NCBI RefSeq assembly: GCF_001544515.1
Contig: NZ_FCOL02000002.1
Coordinates: 273,393 to 337,392 of the forward strand
Length of the DNA: 64,000 nt
From: Caballeronia terrestris
GTDB lineage: Bacteria > Pseudomonadota > Gammaproteobacteria > Burkholderiales > Burkholderiaceae
Direction: 5' to 3'
Each line of letters opens with the position of its first letter. Position 1 is the stretch's first letter. This document shows, in pieces, positions 38,056 through 48,946 of this stretch. The position numbers and the translations under genes are program-made. The notes beneath the pieces are model-generated. The model had not been told where the DNA came from. It worked only from the letters and a program-made list of their open reading frames with translations, and made no database searches.

Positions 38056-39255
38056 TCAGTCGGCTTGCTTGCGCAGGAACGCCGGAATGTCATACGTATC
38101 GACGCCCTTTTCCTGCAGCGCCTGAACGTGCGAAGCCGCCGTTTCACGCGTCGAACGCCACACCGCCGGGGTGTCGAGCGCGCCGTAGTCCGTCGCGTGC
38201 GATTGCTGCGGAGCGTAGCTGTGCTGCGGCGAATGCGAGATCGGCTGGTTGTCGGTGCCGGTGCGCAGCAGCGTCATCGGTGCGGCTTGCTGCTTGTTCT
38301 TCGCCGCGCGGCCGAGACCCGTCGCCACCACCGTCACGCGCAGAGCGTCGCCCATTGCGTCATCGTAGACCGCGCCAAAAATCACGGTTGCATCTTCTGC
38401 AGCGTAGCTCTTGATCGTGTTCATCACTTCGCGCGTTTCCGACAGACGCAGCGAACGGCTCGACGTGATGTTCACCAGCACGCCACGCGCACCCGACAGA
38501 TCGACGCCTTCCAGCAGCGGGCTCGCGACCGCCTGTTCGGCAGCGAGACGCGCGCGATCGACGCCGGCGACCGTCGCCGTGCCCATCATCGCCTTGCCCT
38601 GCTCGCCCATCACCGTCTTCACGTCTTCGAAGTCGACGTTGACCAGACCGTCGACGTTGATGATTTCCGCGATGCCGGCCACAGCGTTGTTCAGCACGTC
38701 GTCGGCGCACTGGAAGCACTTGTCCATCTCGGCGTCGTCGCCCATCACCTCGAACAGCTTGTCGTTCAGCACGACGATCAGCGAATCGACGTGATCCTCC
38801 AGTTGCTGCGAACCGGCTTCGGCCACGCGCATGCGGCGGCCGCCTTCGAACTCGAACGGCTTGCTGACGACACCGACCGTCAGAATGCCCATTTCCTTCG
38901 CGATCTGCGCCACGACCGGCGCTGCGCCCGTGCCCGTGCCGCCGCCCATGCCCGCGGTGATGAACACCATGTGCGCGCCGCGCAGCGCATCGGCGATCCG
39001 CTCGCGTGCGTCTTCAGCCGCGGCCTTGCCCATGTCCGGCTTGGCACCAGCGCCCAGACCGGTGTTGCCGAGCTGGATCACCGTGCTCGCGCGCGAACGG
39101 GCGAGTGCTTGCGCGTCGGTGTTCATGACGATGAAGTCGACGCCCTGCACGCCGCGGTTGATCATGTGCTGCACGGCATTGCCGCCAGCGCCACCAACTC
39201 CGACGACCTTGATGATCGTTCCGTTGGTTTCCGTTTCCAGCATTTCGAAATCCAT
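38056..39255 (-). CDS. ftsZ: Cell division protein FtsZ
   Basis: FtsZ is the tubulin-like GTPase that forms the division ring. The 399-residue protein has the nucleotide-binding GGGTGTG (104-110), VGVGGAGGNAV near 18 and NTDAQAL near 45. The C-terminal tail ends with DTYDIPAFLRKQ, the conserved peptide that binds FtsA, ZipA-like partners and ZapD. A strong GGAGG precedes the ATG at 39255, and a 131-base gap to ftsA may hold an extra promoter. It is the last gene of the division and wall cluster. Confidence 0.99.
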   Translation of the reverse strand: MDFEMLETETNGTIIKVVGVGGAGGNAVQHMINRGVQGVDFIVMNTDAQALARSRASTVIQLGNTGLGAGAKPDMGKAAAEDARERIADALRGAHMVFITAGMGGGTGTGAAPVVAQIAKEMGILTVGVVSKPFEFEGGRRMRVAEAGSQQLEDHVDSLIVVLNDKLFEVMGDDAEMDKCFQCADDVLNNAVAGIAEIINVDGLVNVDFEDVKTVMGEQGKAMMGTATVAGVDRARLAAEQAVASPLLEGVDLSGARGVLVNITSSRSLRLSETREVMNTIKSYAAEDATVIFGAVYDDAMGDALRVTVVATGLGRAAKNKQQAAPMTLLRTGTDNQPISHSPQHSYAPQQSHATDYGALDTPAVWRSTRETAASHVQALQEKGVDTYDIPAFLRKQAD

Positions 39256-39386
39256 GTTGCCTCCGTCAAGATGAAAAGCGGCGTTATTCGGCGAGGGATC
39301 GGGCAACCCCTTGTCGCGCGCCAGCCGCCGGCACCAGCGCGTATTATTTTTGCTGCGGTTTCGTCGTAACTCTCGTTGATGCTCTT

Positions 39387-40619
39387 TTAGAAGTTCCCGA
39401 GGAACCAGTCCTTCATCCTCGTGAACACCTGTCCCATCGATCCTGACTGCACCGCGACCTTGCGGCCGCGCATGCGTTGCGAGCGTCCTTCGACGAGCAA
39501 GCCCATTGCCGTCGAATAACGCGGATTGCGCACGACATCCGCGAGACCGCCCGCGTACTCCGGCACGCCGATGCGTACCGGCTTCAGAAAAATGTCTTCG
39601 CCGAGCTCGACCATGCCGGGCATCATCGATGCGCCGCCGGTCAGCACGACGCCGCTGCTCAGCAACTCCTCGTAGCCCGACTCGCGCACGACCTGCTGCA
39701 CGAGCGAGAACAGCTCCTCGACGCGCGGCTCGACCACCGCCGCCAGCGCCTGCCGCGACAGCGTGCGCGGACCGCGCTCGCCGAGTCCCGGCACTTCGAT
39801 CATTTCGTCCGGGTCGGCCAACGCCTGCTTCGCGATGCCGTAGCTCACCTTGATGTCTTCCGCGTCGGGCGTCGGCGTGCGCAGCGCCATCGCGACGTCG
39901 CTCGTGATCTGGTCGCCGGCGATCGGGATCACGGCCGTGTGACGGATCGCGCCTTCGCTGAAAATCGCGATGTCGGTCGTGCCTCCGCCGATATCCACGA
40001 GCACGACGCCCAGTTCCTTCTCGTCCTCGGTGAGCACCGCGAGCGACGACGCGAGCGGCTGCAAAATGAGGTCGTTCACTTCGAGCCCGCAGCGGCGCAC
40101 GCACTTCACGATGTTCTGCGCCGCGCTCACCGCGCCCGTCACGATGTGCACCTTCACTTCCAGCCGGATGCCGCTCATGCCGATCGGCTCGCGCACGTCT
40201 TCCTGGCCGTCGATGATGAATTCCTGCGTCAGGATGTGCAGCACCTGCTGATCGGTCGGGATGTTGATGGCCTTCGCCGTCTCGATCACGCGCGCGACGT
40301 CCGTCTGCGTGACTTCCTTGTCCTTGATCGCGACCATGCCGCTCGAATTGAAGCTGCGGATGTGGCTGCCCGCGATGCCGGTGAACACGTTTGTGATCTT
40401 GCAGTCGGCCATCAGTTCCGCTTCTTCGAGCGCGCGCTGGATCGACTGCACCGTGGCCTCGATATTGACCACGACGCCCTTCTTCAACCCCTTCGAATCG
40501 TTCTGGCCGAGTCCGATCACTTCGTAGTGGCCCTCGCCCTTCAATTCAGCGACGATCGCCACCACCTTCGACGTCCCGATGTCGAGGGCGACCAGCAGGT
40601 CTTTGTAGTCTTTGCTCAT
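39387..40619 (-). CDS. ftsA: Cell division protein FtsA
   Basis: FtsA is an actin-like ATPase that tethers FtsZ to the membrane. The 410-residue protein has the actin-family motif LDIGTSKVVAIVAEL (13-27) and DIGGGTTDIAIF (near 207), with the 1C domain between. The C-terminal amphipathic helix, with MKDWFLGNF at the end, is the membrane anchor. It follows ftsQ by 27 bases. Confidence 0.98.
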   Translation of the reverse strand: MSKDYKDLLVALDIGTSKVVAIVAELKGEGHYEVIGLGQNDSKGLKKGVVVNIEATVQSIQRALEEAELMADCKITNVFTGIAGSHIRSFNSSGMVAIKDKEVTQTDVARVIETAKAINIPTDQQVLHILTQEFIIDGQEDVREPIGMSGIRLEVKVHIVTGAVSAAQNIVKCVRRCGLEVNDLILQPLASSLAVLTEDEKELGVVLVDIGGGTTDIAIFSEGAIRHTAVIPIAGDQITSDVAMALRTPTPDAEDIKVSYGIAKQALADPDEMIEVPGLGERGPRTLSRQALAAVVEPRVEELFSLVQQVVRESGYEELLSSGVVLTGGASMMPGMVELGEDIFLKPVRIGVPEYAGGLADVVRNPRYSTAMGLLVEGRSQRMRGRKVAVQSGSMGQVFTRMKDWFLGNF

Positions 40620-40646
40620 AGCGTGCTCATTGCCTGTGATGTCTGC

Positions 40647-41399
40647 TTATTTCTTGGCTTTGTCGGTGTCGCTGATGAAACGCATGCCGGCAGCCCGTAT
40701 TGCGAAGCCATTCGGATAGCGCAAATCCGCGTATTCGATGTCATTTCCCCACCGCCCCGTCACCGACGACCACGCCGACACGAAACGGCGGCTGCGGTCG
40801 AATAAAGTGTCCTGATTGCGCTCGCGGCCGAGTTCGACCTGCGTGCCGTTCGAGAGCTTCACCGTCCACGCGAAACGCGGCGACAGGATCACTTCGTCCG
40901 GATGCGCGTCGAGCGGCGCGAACCACTTCGTGAAATCGCGATACCGCGCGACCACTTCCTTCGCCGTGCCTTCTGGGCCGTCGAACGCGGGCAGGTCGTC
41001 GTCGAGCTCGCCCTGGTTCGCCGTGAAGAGCTCGCCGTCGACGCTCACGAGCTGATCGCTGCCCCACGTGCCGAGCGGCTTGAATTCCTCGAGCGTCACG
41101 GCGAGCGCATTCGGCCACACGCGGCGCACGCTCGCGTGGCGCACCCACGGCATCTGTTCGAACGCGGTGCGCGCCGTATCGAGATCGACGGTGAAGAAAT
41201 TGCCCTTCAGCCGCCCGACTACGCTCGCACGCACCGTCGGCGAATTGATGTGGGACGTGTCCCCGTCGATCTGGATCTCGCGCAGCCGGAACTCGGGACG
41301 CTGGATCGCCCAGTACCCCGCGGCGGCCAGCAGCAGAAGCACGAGCAATACGTGCAGCGCATTGGCGGCGAGGTTGAGTTGGCGAGCGTTGTTCCACAT
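40647..41399 (-). CDS. ftsQ: Cell division protein FtsQ
   Basis: FtsQ is a bitopic divisome protein that recruits FtsB/FtsL. The 250-residue protein has a short cytoplasmic start, a membrane helix (about residues 15-31), a POTRA domain (about 40-110, with the LREIQIDGDTSH motif) and a C-terminal beta domain in the periplasm. It lies between ddlB and ftsA, the universal order. Confidence 0.96.
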   Translation of the reverse strand: MWNNARQLNLAANALHVLLVLLLLAAAGYWAIQRPEFRLREIQIDGDTSHINSPTVRASVVGRLKGNFFTVDLDTARTAFEQMPWVRHASVRRVWPNALAVTLEEFKPLGTWGSDQLVSVDGELFTANQGELDDDLPAFDGPEGTAKEVVARYRDFTKWFAPLDAHPDEVILSPRFAWTVKLSNGTQVELGRERNQDTLFDRSRRFVSAWSSVTGRWGNDIEYADLRYPNGFAIRAAGMRFISDTDKAKK

Positions 41400-41417
41400 G
41401 TTTCGGCTTCAGTCCTT

Positions 41418-42383
41418 TCAGTTTTTCAGCGTCAGCGAAAGCACCTTCACGACGAGATCCTGATAGCTGATCCCGACCGCGCGCGCGGCCTTCGGCGGCA
41501 GCGAGTGATCGGTCATGCCAGGCGCCGTGTTCACTTCCAGGAAATACGGATTGCCGTGCGCATCGAGCATGAAATCGGCGCGGCCCCAGTCGGTGCAGCC
41601 GAGCATGTCGAAGGCGCGCTGCGTCAGTTGCTTCATGCGCGTTTCTTCGGCAGGCGTGAGGCCGCAGGGAATCAGGTACTGCGTGTCGTTCGCGATGTAC
41701 TTCGCGTGGTAGTCGTAGAACTCGCCCGCCGGCACGATCTTGATGACCGGCAAATCGAGGTCGCCCGCGATGCAGCAGGTGAACTCGCCGCCGCCTTCGA
41801 TGCTCTTCTCGACGATCACGATCTTGTCGAACTTCGCCGCCTCGACGAGCGCCGGCACCAGCCCCTCCGCGCTCTTCACCTTGATGACCGCGACGCTTGA
41901 TCCCTCGCTCGCCGGCTTCACGAAGAGCGGCAAGCCGAGCTTCGCGACGATCTCTTGTGCGCGCGCTTCGTACGCGTCACCGCGCAGGACGGTTTCGAAC
42001 GGCGGCGTCGGCACGCCGGTCTGCTGCCACACGAGCTTGGTGCGCAGCTTGTCCATGCCGAGCGCCGAGCCGAGCACGCCGCTGCCCGTATAGCGGATGC
42101 CGTAGAAATCGAGCGCGCCCTGCAACTGACCGTTCTCACCGTAACCGCCGTGCAGCGCGATGAACGCGCGCACGAAGCCTTCGGCCTTCAGTTCCGAGAG
42201 CGGACGCTCGGCCGGATCGAACGGATGCGCGTCGATGCCCGCATCGCGCAGGCCTTGCAGCACGAGGCGTCCGGAATTGAGCGACACCTCGCGCTCGGCC
42301 GAATTGCCGCCGAGGAGCACTGCCACTTTGCCGAATGCTTTCGGATCGATCTGGTTCACGCTTTGGCCCGTTGTTTCGTTCAT
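41418..42383 (-). CDS. ddlB: D-alanine--D-alanine ligase
   Basis: Ddl joins two D-alanines for the muropeptide stem. The 321-residue ATP-grasp protein has [16 protein letters not shown] (22-37), [12 protein letters not shown] (near 77) and [15 protein letters not shown] (near 285), a metal- and phosphate-binding stretch. The ATG at 42383 (MNETTGQS) is used; a longer open frame exists. It is placed between murC and ftsQ as in related clusters. Confidence 0.97.
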   Translation of the reverse strand: MNETTGQSVNQIDPKAFGKVAVLLGGNSAEREVSLNSGRLVLQGLRDAGIDAHPFDPAERPLSELKAEGFVRAFIALHGGYGENGQLQGALDFYGIRYTGSGVLGSALGMDKLRTKLVWQQTGVPTPPFETVLRGDAYEARAQEIVAKLGLPLFVKPASEGSSVAVIKVKSAEGLVPALVEAAKFDKIVIVEKSIEGGGEFTCCIAGDLDLPVIKIVPAGEFYDYHAKYIANDTQYLIPCGLTPAEETRMKQLTQRAFDMLGCTDWGRADFMLDAHGNPYFLEVNTAPGMTDHSLPPKAARAVGISYQDLVVKVLSLTLKN

Positions 42384-42388
42384 TTTGG

Positions 42389-43780
42389 TTATTGCGATTG
42401 CTGTTCTTGCGTGATGCGTCCGCACACGCCGCCGATCGATCCCGCGCCCATCGTGATCACCACGTCGCCGTGCCGCGAGATCGTGTTGAGCGCGTCCGGC
42501 ATCTCGTCGACCGTTTCGACGAACACCGGCTCGACCTTGCCCGCGACGCGAATCGCGCGCGCGAGCGCCCGGCCGTCGGCGGCGACGATCGGCGCTTCGC
42601 CCGCCGAATAGACTTCGGTGAGCACGAGCGCATCGACGGTCGAGAGCACTTTCACGAAGTCCTCGAAGCAGTCGCGCGTGCGCGTGAAGCGATGCGGCTG
42701 GAACGCCAGCACGAGCCGGCGGTCCGGAAACGCGCCGCGCGCCGCCGCGATCGTCGCGGCCATTTCGACCGGGTGATGGCCGTAGTCGTCGATCAGCGTG
42801 TACGCGCCGCCGTTCACCTTCACTTCGCCGTAGCGCTGGAAGCGCCGCCCCACGCCGTTGAATTCGGCGAGCGCACGCTGGATATCGGCATCGGCGACTT
42901 CGAGTTCAGTCGCGATCGCGATCGCCGCCAGCGCGTTCTGCACGTTGTGCGTGCCCGGCAGGTTCAGCGTGATGTCGAGCGGCGGCGCATCTTCGCGCAG
43001 CGTCGTGAAGTGCATGCGGCCGTCGCGCGCCTCGACGTTCACCGCGCGCACCTGCGCCTCGGCGCCGAGACCGTAGCGGATGATCGGCTTCGACACGAAC
43101 GGCAGAATCTCGCGCACGTTCGGATCGTCGACGCACAGCACCGCGATGCCATAAAACGGCAACCGGTGCGTGAATTCGATGAACGCCTGCTTGAGCCGCG
43201 CGAAGTCGTGGCCGTAGGTGTCCATGTGATCGGCGTCGATGTTCGTGATGACTTCGATCACCGGAAAGAGGTTCAGGAACGACGCGTCCGATTCGTCGGC
43301 TTCCGCGACGATGAAGTCGCCCGTGCCGAGCCGCGCGTTCGCGCCCGCGCTGATCAGGCGCCCGCCGATCACGAAGGTCGGATCGAGCCCGCCTGCCGCG
43401 AGCACGCTCGCGACGAGCGACGTAGTCGTGGTCTTGCCATGCGTCCCGGCGATCGCGATGCCCTGCTTCAGGCGCATCAGTTCCGCGAGCATCACGGCGC
43501 GCGGCACGATCGGGATGCGGCGATGGCGCGCGGCGAGCACTTCGGGGTTGTCGGACCGCACGGCCGTCGATACGACAACGGCGTTCGCACCTTCGATGTT
43601 CTGCGCGTCATGCCCGACGGCGACGCGCGCGCCGAGTCCGATCAGCCGCTCGGTGACCGCGTTCTTCGAGAGATCGGAGCCGCTCACCTGATAGCCGAGG
43701 TTGAGCAGCACTTCGGCGATGCCGCTCATCCCCGCGCCGCCGATGCCGACAAAGTGAATATGCTTGACGATGTGTTTCAT
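42389..43780 (-). CDS. murC: UDP-N-acetylmuramate--L-alanine ligase MurC
   Basis: MurC adds L-alanine to UDP-MurNAc, the first step of the stem peptide. The 463-residue protein has the Rossmann-like [11 protein letters not shown] near 11 and the ATP-binding [12 protein letters not shown] (near 112), then [10 protein letters not shown] (near 348) in the C-terminal domain. It starts five bases before ddlB's upstream end and overlaps murG by four bases (ATGA). Confidence 0.98.
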   Translation of the reverse strand: MKHIVKHIHFVGIGGAGMSGIAEVLLNLGYQVSGSDLSKNAVTERLIGLGARVAVGHDAQNIEGANAVVVSTAVRSDNPEVLAARHRRIPIVPRAVMLAELMRLKQGIAIAGTHGKTTTTSLVASVLAAGGLDPTFVIGGRLISAGANARLGTGDFIVAEADESDASFLNLFPVIEVITNIDADHMDTYGHDFARLKQAFIEFTHRLPFYGIAVLCVDDPNVREILPFVSKPIIRYGLGAEAQVRAVNVEARDGRMHFTTLREDAPPLDITLNLPGTHNVQNALAAIAIATELEVADADIQRALAEFNGVGRRFQRYGEVKVNGGAYTLIDDYGHHPVEMAATIAAARGAFPDRRLVLAFQPHRFTRTRDCFEDFVKVLSTVDALVLTEVYSAGEAPIVAADGRALARAIRVAGKVEPVFVETVDEMPDALNTISRHGDVVITMGAGSIGGVCGRITQEQQSQ

Positions 43781-44919
43781 TTCGAATCCTTCAGCGCTTC
43801 GGCGCTTTCGCCCACGCCCATGCTCATGCCGGCGACGTCGGCGCATACCTTGGCGACGCGCTCGGTCGCGTCGGGTTTCGCCAGTTCGCGCGAGCGCCTG
43901 GCCATTTCGGCGAGCGATGCGCGCGTCTGGCTCTGCAACCAGCCGGCGAGTTTGTCCGCCGTGAGGTCGCGTTGCTGTATCAGTTGTGCCGCGCCGTTCT
44001 TTTCGAGGAACGCGGCATTCGTGGTCTGGTGATCGTCGACGGCGAACGGAAACGGCACGAAGAGCGCCGCCACGCCGACCGCCGCGATCTCGGAAACGGT
44101 CATCGCGCCCGAGCGGCAGATCACGAGATCGGCGGCCGCGTAGGCGCCCGCCATGTCTTCGATGAACGGCACGAGTTGCAGGTCATCGCCGCGCTGCAAA
44201 CCGGCAGCCGCGTAATTCGCTTCGAGCGCTTCGATATGCTTCGCGCCCGCCTGATGCACGATGCGCGGCCGCATTGAAGGTTCGAGCAGCGCGATCGCCT
44301 TCGGCACCGTTTCGTTCAGTGCCGCCGCGCCCAGACTGCCGCCGACGATCAGCACGGAGAGCAGCCCCGAGCGAGCCGCGTAGCGTTCTTTGGGTGGCAA
44401 TGCGCGCGCAAGTTCCGCACGAATCGGATTGCCGGTCCATTCAGCATTCGGCAGCGCATTCGGGAACGCGACCAGCACGCGTTTCGCGAGATGCGCGAGC
44501 ACCTTGTTCGCGAGGCCCGCGATCGAATTCTGTTCATGCAGCACGAGCGGGCAGCCCGCGAGCTTCGTCATCAGGCCGGCCGGGAACGTGATGTAGCCGC
44601 CCATGCCGAGCACGACGTCCGGCTTCACGCGACGCAGCGCCGCGAGGCTCTGCGAGCACGCGCGCAAGAGGTTCACGGGCAGCATCAGCTTCGTCGTGAT
44701 GCCCTTGCCGCGTACGCCGCCGAAGCGCACGTATTCCATCGGGATGCCGTGCTTCGGGACGAGCGTCGCTTCCATGCCCGCCGCGTTGCCGAGCCAGACG
44801 ACGCGCCAGCCGCGCGCCTTCATCCAGTGGGCGACCGCGAGCCCCGGGAACACATGTCCGCCGGTGCCGCCCGCCATCACCATCAGCGTGCGTGAGCCGC
44901 GTGCGCCCGATGCGCTCAT
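43777..44919 (-). CDS. murG: Undecaprenyl-PP-MurNAc-pentapeptide GlcNAc transferase MurG
   Basis: MurG adds GlcNAc to lipid I to form lipid II on the inner face of the membrane. The 380-residue GT28 protein has the glycine-rich [14 protein letters not shown] near 15, [10 protein letters not shown] (near 112), and the donor-site VGGSLGA (near 197). Its ATG at 44919 overlaps the ftsW stop by four bases. Confidence 0.98.
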   Translation of the reverse strand: MSASGARGSRTLMVMAGGTGGHVFPGLAVAHWMKARGWRVVWLGNAAGMEATLVPKHGIPMEYVRFGGVRGKGITTKLMLPVNLLRACSQSLAALRRVKPDVVLGMGGYITFPAGLMTKLAGCPLVLHEQNSIAGLANKVLAHLAKRVLVAFPNALPNAEWTGNPIRAELARALPPKERYAARSGLLSVLIVGGSLGAAALNETVPKAIALLEPSMRPRIVHQAGAKHIEALEANYAAAGLQRGDDLQLVPFIEDMAGAYAAADLVICRSGAMTVSEIAAVGVAALFVPFPFAVDDHQTTNAAFLEKNGAAQLIQQRDLTADKLAGWLQSQTRASLAEMARRSRELAKPDATERVAKVCADVAGMSMGVGESAEALKDSK

Positions 44920-46229
44920 ACCTTCCCTCCGCGCATCAGCACCCGATTCTCGTAGTCCACGCGCATCAGCACCGCGAGCGCGACGCAGTTCAGCAAAATG
45001 CCCGAGCCGCCGTAACTGACGAGCGGCAGCGTGAGGCCCTTCGTCGGCAGCAAACCGAGGTTCACGCCCATGTTGATGAACGTCTGCGCGCCGAACCAGA
45101 TGCCGACGCCCTTCGCCATCAGCCCCGCGAACGTGCGATCGAGCGCAAGCGCCTGACGGCCGATTTCGAACGCGCGCCGCACGATCCAGTAGAACATCAG
45201 GATCACGACGATCACGCCGATGAACCCCAGTTCCTCGCCGATCACCGCGAGGATGAAGTCGGTGTGCGCTTCGGGCAGGTAGTTGAGCTTTTCGACGCTG
45301 CCGCCGAGCCCCACGCCGAACCATTCGCCGCGCCCGAACGCGATCAGCGAGTGCGTCAACTGATACGCCTTGCCTTGCGCGTAGCGGTCGTCCCACGGAT
45401 CGAGGTAGGCGAAGATCCGCTCCCGACGCCACGGCGACGCCCACACGAGCAGCGCGAACGTGCCGACCGCCGTCGCGACGAGCCCGCCGAACAGCTTGCC
45501 GTTCACGCCGCCGAGGAACAGCACGCCCATCGCGATCGCGGCGATCACCATGAACGCGCCCATGTCCGGCTCGAGCAGCAAGAGTGCACCGACCGCGCCG
45601 ACCGCGACCGCCATCGGCAAAAAGCCGCGGCCGAAGCTGTGCATGAACTCTTGCTTGCGCACGGTGTAGTTGGCGGCGTAGATGGTCACCGCGAGCTTCA
45701 TGATTTCCGACGGCTGCATGTTTGTGATGCCGAGCGGAATCCAGCGCCGCGCGCCGTTCACGCCCTTGCCGAGGTGCGGAATCAGCACGATCACGAGCAG
45801 CACCAGCGCGGCCAGGAAAAGCTTCGGCGCGTATTTGTCCCACGCCGAGACCGGAATCTTGAACGCGACGATCGCGCCGACCACGGCGGTGGTCACCGAG
45901 ATCAGGTGGCGCACGAGAAAGTGGTAGTCACGGTATTGCGCGTATTTCGGCGAATCGGGCATTGCGATCGATGCCGAATACACCATCACGATGCCGAGTG
46001 CGAGCAGCGCGATCGTCACCCAAAGCAGCGAGTGATCGTAGTCGAGCAGGCGCGAGCGGACCGGGCGCACGCCGTTGACGGCGCTCGAAATGCCGCCGTC
46101 GCGTTCCGCCGTGCGCGCGCCGCCGAGGTTGCTCGTGCGGCTCATGCGGCCGCCGAGCGCGGCGCTGTCGTTCGCGACGGCGTTGCGCGGTCCGGTGAGT
46201 TTCGATCCAAAGCGGTCGGACCAGCTCAT
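44916..46229 (-). CDS. ftsW: Peptidoglycan polymerase FtsW (SEDS family)
   Basis: FtsW is the septal glycosyltransferase of the SEDS family that works with FtsI. The 437-residue protein has about ten membrane segments after a basic N-terminal tail (residues 1-65). The late motifs [14 protein letters not shown] and [16 protein letters not shown] are the family's most conserved loops. The ATG at 46229 is the start for a normal FtsW length and it overlaps the murD stop. Confidence 0.97.
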   Translation of the reverse strand: MSWSDRFGSKLTGPRNAVANDSAALGGRMSRTSNLGGARTAERDGGISSAVNGVRPVRSRLLDYDHSLLWVTIALLALGIVMVYSASIAMPDSPKYAQYRDYHFLVRHLISVTTAVVGAIVAFKIPVSAWDKYAPKLFLAALVLLVIVLIPHLGKGVNGARRWIPLGITNMQPSEIMKLAVTIYAANYTVRKQEFMHSFGRGFLPMAVAVGAVGALLLLEPDMGAFMVIAAIAMGVLFLGGVNGKLFGGLVATAVGTFALLVWASPWRRERIFAYLDPWDDRYAQGKAYQLTHSLIAFGRGEWFGVGLGGSVEKLNYLPEAHTDFILAVIGEELGFIGVIVVILMFYWIVRRAFEIGRQALALDRTFAGLMAKGVGIWFGAQTFINMGVNLGLLPTKGLTLPLVSYGGSGILLNCVALAVLMRVDYENRVLMRGGKV

Positions 46230-47731
46230 AGCATCACTCCCCGCACGGCGGCGATTTCTTCGATCGCGTGACGGAACACGTCCGCGCGATGTGCGTAGTT
46301 CCTGAACATGTCGAGGCTCGCGCACGCGGGCGAGAGCAGCACGGCATCGCCCGGTTGCGCGAGTTGCGCGGCGGCTTGCGTCGCGGCTTCGAGCGTCGCG
46401 TGGTCCTGCAGTTCGACGCCGGTTTCCGCCAGCACTTCGCGGATGCGCGGCGCGTCGCGTCCGATCAGCATCACCGCGCGGCACCAGCGCGCGGCGGGCG
46501 CGACGAGCGGCGAAAAGTCCTGGCCCTTGCCGTCGCCGCCGGCGATCAGCACGACGCGTTGCGCGAGTCCGTCGAGCGCCGCGACCGTCGCGCCGACGTT
46601 GGTGCCCTTGCTGTCGTCGACGTAATCGATGCCGTCGATCTGCGCGATCACCTCCACGCGATGCGGCTCGCCGCGATATTCGCGCAAGCCGTGCAGGAGC
46701 GCGGCGAGCGGCAAGCCGATCGCGCGCGCGAGCGCCAGTGCCGCCAGCGCGTTAGCCGCGTTGTGCAAGCCGCGGATACGCAATGCGTCGGCGGGCATCA
46801 GGCGCTTCGAGAACAAATCCGGCGCGGCGGCTTCCTGCTTGCGGCGGCGCGTTGGCGCGGGCTCGTCGCGGGCGTCGCGGTCGTGTCCTTCCGCAAGCCA
46901 CAGGATGTCGTTGTCGCGCAGCAGACCGTAGTCGCCCACCCGCGCCGGTTCGTTCAGGCCAAACGTCACCACGCTCGGCGAGCCTTGCGCGAGCGCCATC
47001 GTGCGGGCGTCGTCGCGGTTCAGCACGCGGACAGTACGCGTGCCGAAAATCCGGCCCTTGGCTGCCGCGTAGGCGTCGAGGCCGCCGTGCCAGTCGAGGT
47101 GATCCTGCGTGATATTCAGCACGGCGGCAGCGTCCGGAGCGAACGTGTGCGCCGTCTCAAGCTGAAAACTCGACAATTCGAGCACCCAGACATCGGGCAG
47201 CGCGGTGTTGTCGATGGCGTCGGAAAGCTTGTCCAGCATGGCCGGGCTGATGTTGCCCGCCACGGCCACCGTCTTGCCCGCGCGCTCGCAGAGCAGGCCC
47301 GTGAGCGCGGTGGTCGTGGTCTTGCCGTTCGTCCCTGTGATCGCGACGACCTTCGGCGCGTACCCGTTCACAGCGAGTGACCGGAGCGCCTGCGCGAACA
47401 GTTCCAGCTCGCCCCACACCGCGATGCCGCGTTCGCGAGCGGCGTCGATCAACGGCTTCAGGTCTTCAGCCAGCGGTGACAGTCCCGGGCTGATCGCGAC
47501 GATCTCGATACCGCCATCCAGCAGCGCAGGCGTGAACGCGCCGCCGACGAATTCCGCGTCGATCTTGTGAACCGCCAGTTCGGCAAGGTTGGGCGGCGTC
47601 TCGCGCGTATCGGCGATCCGCAGCCGGCACGCGTGCCTGGCGCACCAGCGCGCCATCGCGAGGCCGGATTCACCGAGCCCCAGCACGAGCACCATCGGAC
47701 TTTGCCGATCCAGAAACTTCTCGCCAAACAT
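46226..47731 (-). CDS. murD: UDP-N-acetylmuramoyl-L-alanine--D-glutamate ligase MurD
   Basis: MurD adds D-glutamate to UDP-MurNAc-L-Ala. The 501-residue protein has VLGLGESG (near 17), [15 protein letters not shown] (near 128) and [11 protein letters not shown] (near 370). A hydrophilic insertion with [17 protein letters not shown] near 290-306 is longer than in E. coli MurD. The ATG at 47731 (MFGEKFLD) has an AAAGG site upstream. It follows mraY. Confidence 0.97.
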   Translation of the reverse strand: MFGEKFLDRQSPMVLVLGLGESGLAMARWCARHACRLRIADTRETPPNLAELAVHKIDAEFVGGAFTPALLDGGIEIVAISPGLSPLAEDLKPLIDAARERGIAVWGELELFAQALRSLAVNGYAPKVVAITGTNGKTTTTALTGLLCERAGKTVAVAGNISPAMLDKLSDAIDNTALPDVWVLELSSFQLETAHTFAPDAAAVLNITQDHLDWHGGLDAYAAAKGRIFGTRTVRVLNRDDARTMALAQGSPSVVTFGLNEPARVGDYGLLRDNDILWLAEGHDRDARDEPAPTRRRKQEAAAPDLFSKRLMPADALRIRGLHNAANALAALALARAIGLPLAALLHGLREYRGEPHRVEVIAQIDGIDYVDDSKGTNVGATVAALDGLAQRVVLIAGGDGKGQDFSPLVAPAARWCRAVMLIGRDAPRIREVLAETGVELQDHATLEAATQAAAQLAQPGDAVLLSPACASLDMFRNYAHRADVFRHAIEEIAAVRGVML

Positions 47732-47757
47732 CGCTTTAACCTTTCTCTGACAACGAT

Positions 47758-48927
47758 TCAACGCAACTTGAGCGTGGAGAGCCCGAAGAGACACAACATC
47801 AGCGTGATGATCCAGAAACGCACGACGACCTGCGTCTCGGTCCAGCCCGACAATTCATAGTGGTGATGCAGCGGCGCCATCTTGAAGACGCGCCGTCCTT
47901 CGCCGTAGCGGCGCTTCGTGTACTTGAACCAGAACACCTGCAGCATCACCGACAGCGTTTCCGCCACGAAAATGCCGCCCATGATGAAGAGCACGATTTC
48001 CTGACGCACGATTACGGCGATCGTGCCGAGCGCGCCGCCGAGCGCGAGCGCGCCGACATCGCCCATGAAGACCTGCGCGGGGTGCGTGTTGTACCAGAGG
48101 AACGCGAGCCCCGCGCCGCCCATCGCCGAGCAGAAGATCAGGAGTTCGCCCGCGCCGGGAATGTGCGGGAACAGCAGGTACTTCGAGTAAACCGAGCTGC
48201 CCATCACGTACGCGAACGCGCCGAGCGATGCGCCCACCAGCACGACGGGCATGATCACGAGGCCGTCGAGGCCGTCGGTGAGATTCACGGCGTTGCTCGC
48301 GCCGACGATCACGAAATACGTCAGCGCGATGAAGCCCCACACGCCGAGCGGGTAGCTGATCGCCTTGACGAACGGCAGCATCAGGTCGGCGCGCGCGGGC
48401 AGGCCCATCGAAAGGCCGCTCCTTACCCACGCCATGAAGAGATCGAAGACGCGTGCGTTGTTCGCCTCGGACACGCTGAACGCCAGATACACGGCCGCGA
48501 ACAAGCCGATCACCGATTGCCAGAAATACTTCTCGCGCGACGACATGCCGCGCGGGTCCTTGTGAACCACCTTCCGGTAGTCGTCCACCCAGCCGATCAC
48601 GCCGTAGCCGAACGTGACGAGCATCACGATCCACACGAAGCGGTTCGTGAGATCGGCCCAGAGCAGCGTCGATACCGCGATGCCGAGCAGGATCAAAACG
48701 CCGCCCATCGTCGGCGTGCCGGATTTGACGAGGTGCGTCTGCGGGCCGTCCTTGCGCACGGCTTGACCGACTTTCATCGCTGTCAGTTTGCGGATCACCC
48801 ACGGTCCGCAGACGAGGCCGATCAAAAGCGCCGTCGCCGTGGCACCCACGGCGCGGAACGTGATGTAGATGAACACGCGCATGAAGCTGGCGTCATTCTG
48901 GAGCCATTGCGCGAGTGCGAGTAGCAT
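47758..48927 (-). CDS. mraY: Phospho-N-acetylmuramoyl-pentapeptide transferase MraY
   Basis: MraY transfers phospho-MurNAc-pentapeptide to undecaprenyl phosphate, making lipid I. The 389-residue protein has about ten membrane helices. [13 protein letters not shown] (near 71), NLTDGLDGL (near 217) and the late MAPLHHHYE (near 350) are catalytic-loop signatures. It follows murF by 19 bases. Confidence 0.98.
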   Translation of the reverse strand: MLLALAQWLQNDASFMRVFIYITFRAVGATATALLIGLVCGPWVIRKLTAMKVGQAVRKDGPQTHLVKSGTPTMGGVLILLGIAVSTLLWADLTNRFVWIVMLVTFGYGVIGWVDDYRKVVHKDPRGMSSREKYFWQSVIGLFAAVYLAFSVSEANNARVFDLFMAWVRSGLSMGLPARADLMLPFVKAISYPLGVWGFIALTYFVIVGASNAVNLTDGLDGLVIMPVVLVGASLGAFAYVMGSSVYSKYLLFPHIPGAGELLIFCSAMGGAGLAFLWYNTHPAQVFMGDVGALALGGALGTIAVIVRQEIVLFIMGGIFVAETLSVMLQVFWFKYTKRRYGEGRRVFKMAPLHHHYELSGWTETQVVVRFWIITLMLCLFGLSTLKLR

Positions 48928-48946
48928 GCTGGTCCTTCTCTTCTAT